Origin: Aerophototrophica crusticola
GTDB taxonomy: Bacteria > Pseudomonadota > Alphaproteobacteria > Azospirillales > Azospirillaceae
Assembly (NCBI GenBank): GCA_001939945.1
Contig: MOEB01000037.1
Location: 1 to 38,634 of the forward strand
Length of the DNA stretch: 38,634 nucleotides
Direction: 5' to 3'
The notes beneath the pieces are model-generated. The model did no database searches, had not been told where the DNA came from, and saw only the letters and a program-made list of their open reading frames with translations. Positions 32,638 through 38,634 of the stretch are shown here, one piece after another; the stretch's first letter is position 1; each line of letters begins with the position of its first letter. A program made the position numbers and the translations under genes.

Positions 32638-34497
32638 ATGGATACCGGCACCGGCGACATCCGGGGGTTCCTGGCCTCCCGCCACCCCTTCGACCTGCTG
32701 CCCGCCGAGGAGCTGTCGGCGGTGGCCGCTTCCATGTCCGCGCGCACCCTGCCCGCGGGTGCCGTGCTGATGAGCCCCGGGGACCGGGTGGACACGCTCA
32801 GCCTCGTGCGGCGCGGCGCCTTGGAGACACGCTCCCCCGACGGGGAGCTGCTGGCCCGGCTGGGGGAGGGGGACGCCGCGGGCATCCGCGCCCTGCTGGC
32901 CGGGGGGCGGGCCGTGAACCGCATCACCGCGCTGGAGGACACGCTGCTCTACGACATGCCGGCGGCGGCATTCCGCCGGCTGCGCGGCGACTACCCGGCC
33001 GTGAACTATTTCTTCGCACCCCAGGGGGCCGACCGGCTGCGCGGCGCCCGGGCGGCGGCCGGCTGGGACAGCCAGGCCGGGCTGGTGGGCCGGCGGGTGG
33101 GCGAGCTGCTGCGGCGCGAGCCGGTGACCGTCGCCCCGGACGCCACCATCGCCGAGGCGGCGCGGCTGATGCTGCGGTCGGACGTGTCCTGCCTGCCCGT
33201 GGTGGCGGATGGCCGGCTGCTGGGCATCCTCACCGACCGTGACCTGCGCAACCGGGTGCTGGCGGCGGGCATGGACCCGGGCACCCCCGTGGCCGCCGCG
33301 ATGACGCCCGAGCCCAAGCGGGTGGAGGAGACGGCCTTCCTGTTCCAGGCCCAGATCCTGCTGGCCCGGCACCGCGTCCACCATCTGCCGGTCATGCGGG
33401 GCGAGAGGCTGCTGGGCCTCGTGACCAGCACCGACCTGCTGCGCTCCCAGGTCCGCTCCACCGTCTTCCTCGCGGGCGACGTGGGCGAGCGGGAGGACGC
33501 GGACGGCATCGCCGAGGCGCTGGCGCCCCTGCCGGAGGTGATGCACGACATGGTGCAGGGCGGGGTCGGGGCCTATGCCATCGGCCACGCCATCTCCGCC
33601 TTGGCGGATGCCGCCACGGTGCGGCTGGTGGAGCTGGCGGAGCGGAGGCTGGGCCCGCCGCCGGTGCCCTATGGCTGGATGGCCCTGGGTTCCCAAGGGC
33701 GGGAGGAGCAAACGGCCCGGTCCGACCAGGACAACGCCCTGGTGCTGGACGACCGCTATGAGGAGGCCGCCCACGGACGCTGGTTCCGGGACTTCGCCGA
33801 CTTCGTCTGCGACGGGCTGGACCGGGCCGGCTACGTGCACTGCCCCGGCGGGATCATGGCCAAGAACCCGTCCTGGCGGATGACCCTGTCCGCCTGGAAG
33901 GACACCTTCCGACGCTGGGTCCGCATGCCCCAGCCGGAGGCGCTGCTCAACGCCAGCGTCTTCTTCGACATGCGGCCCGTCGCCGGCCGCCCGCGGCTGG
34001 TGCAGGAGCTGCAGGAGGCGGTGGTGGCCCAGGCCAAGGGGCAGGGCCTGTTCCTGGGCCACATGGCCGGCAACGCCGTGGCCCACCAGCCGCCGCTGGG
34101 CTTCTTCCGCAACCTGGTGCTGATCTCCGGCGGGGAGCACCACCGGTCGCTGGACATGAAGCATTCCGGCCTCGCCCCCATCGTGGACCTGGCGCGGCTT
34201 TACGCCCTGGACGCGGGCGTGCCGCAGGTCAACAGCCACGACCGGCTGCTGGCCGCGGCGGAGGCCGGCGCGGTCAGCCGCAGCGGGGCGCGGGACCTGG
34301 CCGACGCGCTGGAGTTCCTGGGCACCATCCGCCTGCGCCACCAGGCCCTTCGCCTGCGGGAAGGGAAGCCGCCCGACAACTACCTGTCGCCGGAGGAGCT
34401 GTCGCCCTTCGAGCGCGGCCACCTGAAGGACGCCTTCGCCGTGGTCAAGGCCATGCAGCAGGCCGCCCTTTCCGCCTACCGGGGCGGCCGGGCCTGA
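32638..34497 (+). CDS. cNMP-CBS-nucleotidyltransferase-like protein (DUF294)
   Basis: A 619-residue cytoplasmic signalling protein. Residues ~12-125 form a cyclic-nucleotide-binding-like domain; ~150-270 a CBS pair (REPVTVAPDATIAEAARLM, LGILTDRDLRNRVL, LGLVTSTDLLR); ~295-440 a DUF294 nucleotidyltransferase with GSQGREEQTARSDQDNALV, the GS-x10-DxD signature of the GlnD-like fold; and the rest the DUF294 C-terminal domain. Such proteins often lie beside acetate/solute symporter genes, as here, and are thought to regulate them, possibly by nucleotidylation in response to cyclic nucleotide or adenylate binding. The start ATG has AGGA eight bases upstream. A longer upstream start is not supported. 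Confidence 0.9.
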   Translation: MDTGTGDIRGFLASRHPFDLLPAEELSAVAASMSARTLPAGAVLMSPGDRVDTLSLVRRGALETRSPDGELLARLGEGDAAGIRALLAGGRAVNRITALEDTLLYDMPAAAFRRLRGDYPAVNYFFAPQGADRLRGARAAAGWDSQAGLVGRRVGELLRREPVTVAPDATIAEAARLMLRSDVSCLPVVADGRLLGILTDRDLRNRVLAAGMDPGTPVAAAMTPEPKRVEETAFLFQAQILLARHRVHHLPVMRGERLLGLVTSTDLLRSQVRSTVFLAGDVGEREDADGIAEALAPLPEVMHDMVQGGVGAYAIGHAISALADAATVRLVELAERRLGPPPVPYGWMALGSQGREEQTARSDQDNALVLDDRYEEAAHGRWFRDFADFVCDGLDRAGYVHCPGGIMAKNPSWRMTLSAWKDTFRRWVRMPQPEALLNASVFFDMRPVAGRPRLVQELQEAVVAQAKGQGLFLGHMAGNAVAHQPPLGFFRNLVLISGGEHHRSLDMKHSGLAPIVDLARLYALDAGVPQVNSHDRLLAAAEAGAVSRSGARDLADALEFLGTIRLRHQALRLREGKPPDNYLSPEELSPFERGHLKDAFAVVKAMQQAALSAYRGGRA

Positions 34498-34591
34498 ACG
34501 GCCTTCCCGGAAGGGGTAGCCGATCCGCCGCCGCCGCGACGGCACTGAACCGTGGGATAAGGGCGGCACGGACGGGAAGACGGGAGCCGGG

Positions 34592-35110
34592 ATGCTGTTC
34601 GACCTGCTCATCGCCGCCTGCGGCGCGTTGGCGGCCGTGGGCGTGGCCCTGGTGGGCGTGCGCCTGCTGGGGCGCAAGGCCCCGCGCTGGGTGGTGCCCG
34701 TCGCCGCGGCGCTGGGGATGGTGGGGGTGACGGCGGCCGTCCGCTACCAGTGGGCGGGCCACGCCGAATCGCTGCTGCCGCCCGGCATGGTGGTGCTGGA
34801 GCGGCTGCGGGAGACCAGCCCGCTGGAGCCCTGGTCCTACCTGCGGCCCATGGTGACCGCCCTGGTGGTGGCGGACGGGGCGGGCCTGCGCCGCAACCCG
34901 GCCCACCCCGGCAAGGTGCTGGCGGACGTGCTGCTGGTGCGGCGGGGGGAACCGACGCTGGTGGCCCGGCACCTGGTGGACTGCGGCACGCGCAAGGACG
35001 CCGTCCTGCCGCCGGGCTGGGACGGGGAGGCACCGCTGCCCCCCCTGGACTGGTCCTCGGGCGGTCCGGCGGGCCTGGCCGACCTGGCCTGCCGGCCGCC
35101 GGCGGGTTGA
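34592..35110 (+). CDS. Unknown small membrane protein
   Basis: A 172-residue protein with two hydrophobic helices at the N-terminus (~2-26 and ~33-52) followed by a soluble domain of about 115 residues with mixed strand/helix pattern (VTALVVADGAGLRRNP, VLADVLLVRRGEPTLVARHLVDCG). I recognise no family. The start ATG at 34592 is preceded by GGGAG about five bases upstream. It follows the DUF294 gene by 94 bases and is convergent with the amidohydrolase gene, whose stop is only 34 bases away. A role connected with the symporter/DUF294 unit is possible by position only. Confidence 0.7.
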   Translation: MLFDLLIAACGALAAVGVALVGVRLLGRKAPRWVVPVAAALGMVGVTAAVRYQWAGHAESLLPPGMVVLERLRETSPLEPWSYLRPMVTALVVADGAGLRRNPAHPGKVLADVLLVRRGEPTLVARHLVDCGTRKDAVLPPGWDGEAPLPPLDWSSGGPAGLADLACRPPAG

Positions 35111-35144
35111 GGGCGGCCCGACGGCGGGCTTCATGCCGGTGGTA

Positions 35145-38435
<3,291 letters not shown>

Positions 38436-38525
38436 TGGGATCTCCCGGGGGCGTCCCGCGACGCCGGCCGGGAGGTCGTAGCCGAGCCCGGCCCGAAGGG
38501 CAAGGCGACGCGCGGGCAGGGCGGC

Positions 38526-38634
38526 TCAGGCCACACCCCGGACGGCCCAGGCCCGCGCGCCCTCCCGTGCCTCGCCAGGCCATGGCCCGGCAGGCGGTGC
38601 GGGCCGGCCGCCGCGGCCGGGCACCCTGGGCGCG
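38526..38634 (-). CDS. Possible 3' end of a gene running off the right edge
   Basis: On the minus strand the frame ending at a TGA at 38526 is open to the window edge (36 codons) and ends GEAREGARAWAVRGVA. The ending looks like a protein C-terminus but the fragment is too short to identify, and in such GC-rich DNA open frames of this length occur by chance. Confidence 0.25.
   Translation of the reverse strand, partial: APRVPGRGGRPAPPAGPWPGEAREGARAWAVRGVA

Overview
The window is very GC-rich (about 70-75% by eye) and densely coded, with many four-base ATGA overlaps between neighbouring genes. Alphaproteobacterial-type respiratory genes, an aldehyde/xanthine-dehydrogenase-like molybdoenzyme, several hybrid histidine kinases and Tat-exported enzymes suggest an aerobic alphaproteobacterium, most likely an Acetobacteraceae (Roseomonas-like) or other Rhodospirillales member. 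That placement is inference from composition and gene content. I saw no rRNA, tRNA, CRISPR array, transposase or phage gene.

Left block (42..9045, all minus strand): a nine-gene operon that appears to encode a complete electron path from an organic substrate to oxygen. In transcription order it holds a small secreted protein, a Tat-exported gluconate 2-dehydrogenase subunit 3-like protein, a GMC flavoprotein with a cysteine cluster, a dihaem cytochrome c, a monohaem cytochrome c lipoprotein, a CuA subunit II fused to cytochrome c, a fused oxidase subunit I-III, a small membrane protein and the assembly factor CtaG. The catalytic subunit keeps all haem and CuB ligands but has Gln in place of the K-channel Lys and lacks the usual D-channel Asn residues. 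This is the most unusual signal in the window.

Middle block (9375..18095, minus strand): a multi-PAS hybrid histidine kinase; a remnant of a second kinase with compensating frameshifts; a three-subunit molybdenum hydroxylase operon (2Fe-2S, FAD/4Fe-4S and molybdopterin subunits); and a two-gene DUF421/partner unit.

Right block (18640..38634, mixed strands): a GAF hybrid kinase preceded by an FNR/FixK-like palindrome; a phosphoribosyltransferase-HAD fusion; a Tat-exported DUF885 metallohydrolase; a DASS anion transporter; a membrane hybrid kinase with Hpt domain; an AEC transporter divergent from a two-component sodium/solute symporter, with a 28-bp perfect palindrome between them; a cNMP-CBS-nucleotidyltransferase (DUF294) protein; a small membrane protein; and a large exported TolB-propeller amidohydrolase. 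The common theme is uptake and periplasmic oxidation of small organic compounds, coupled to respiration and watched by several kinases. No DNA-binding regulator is encoded here.
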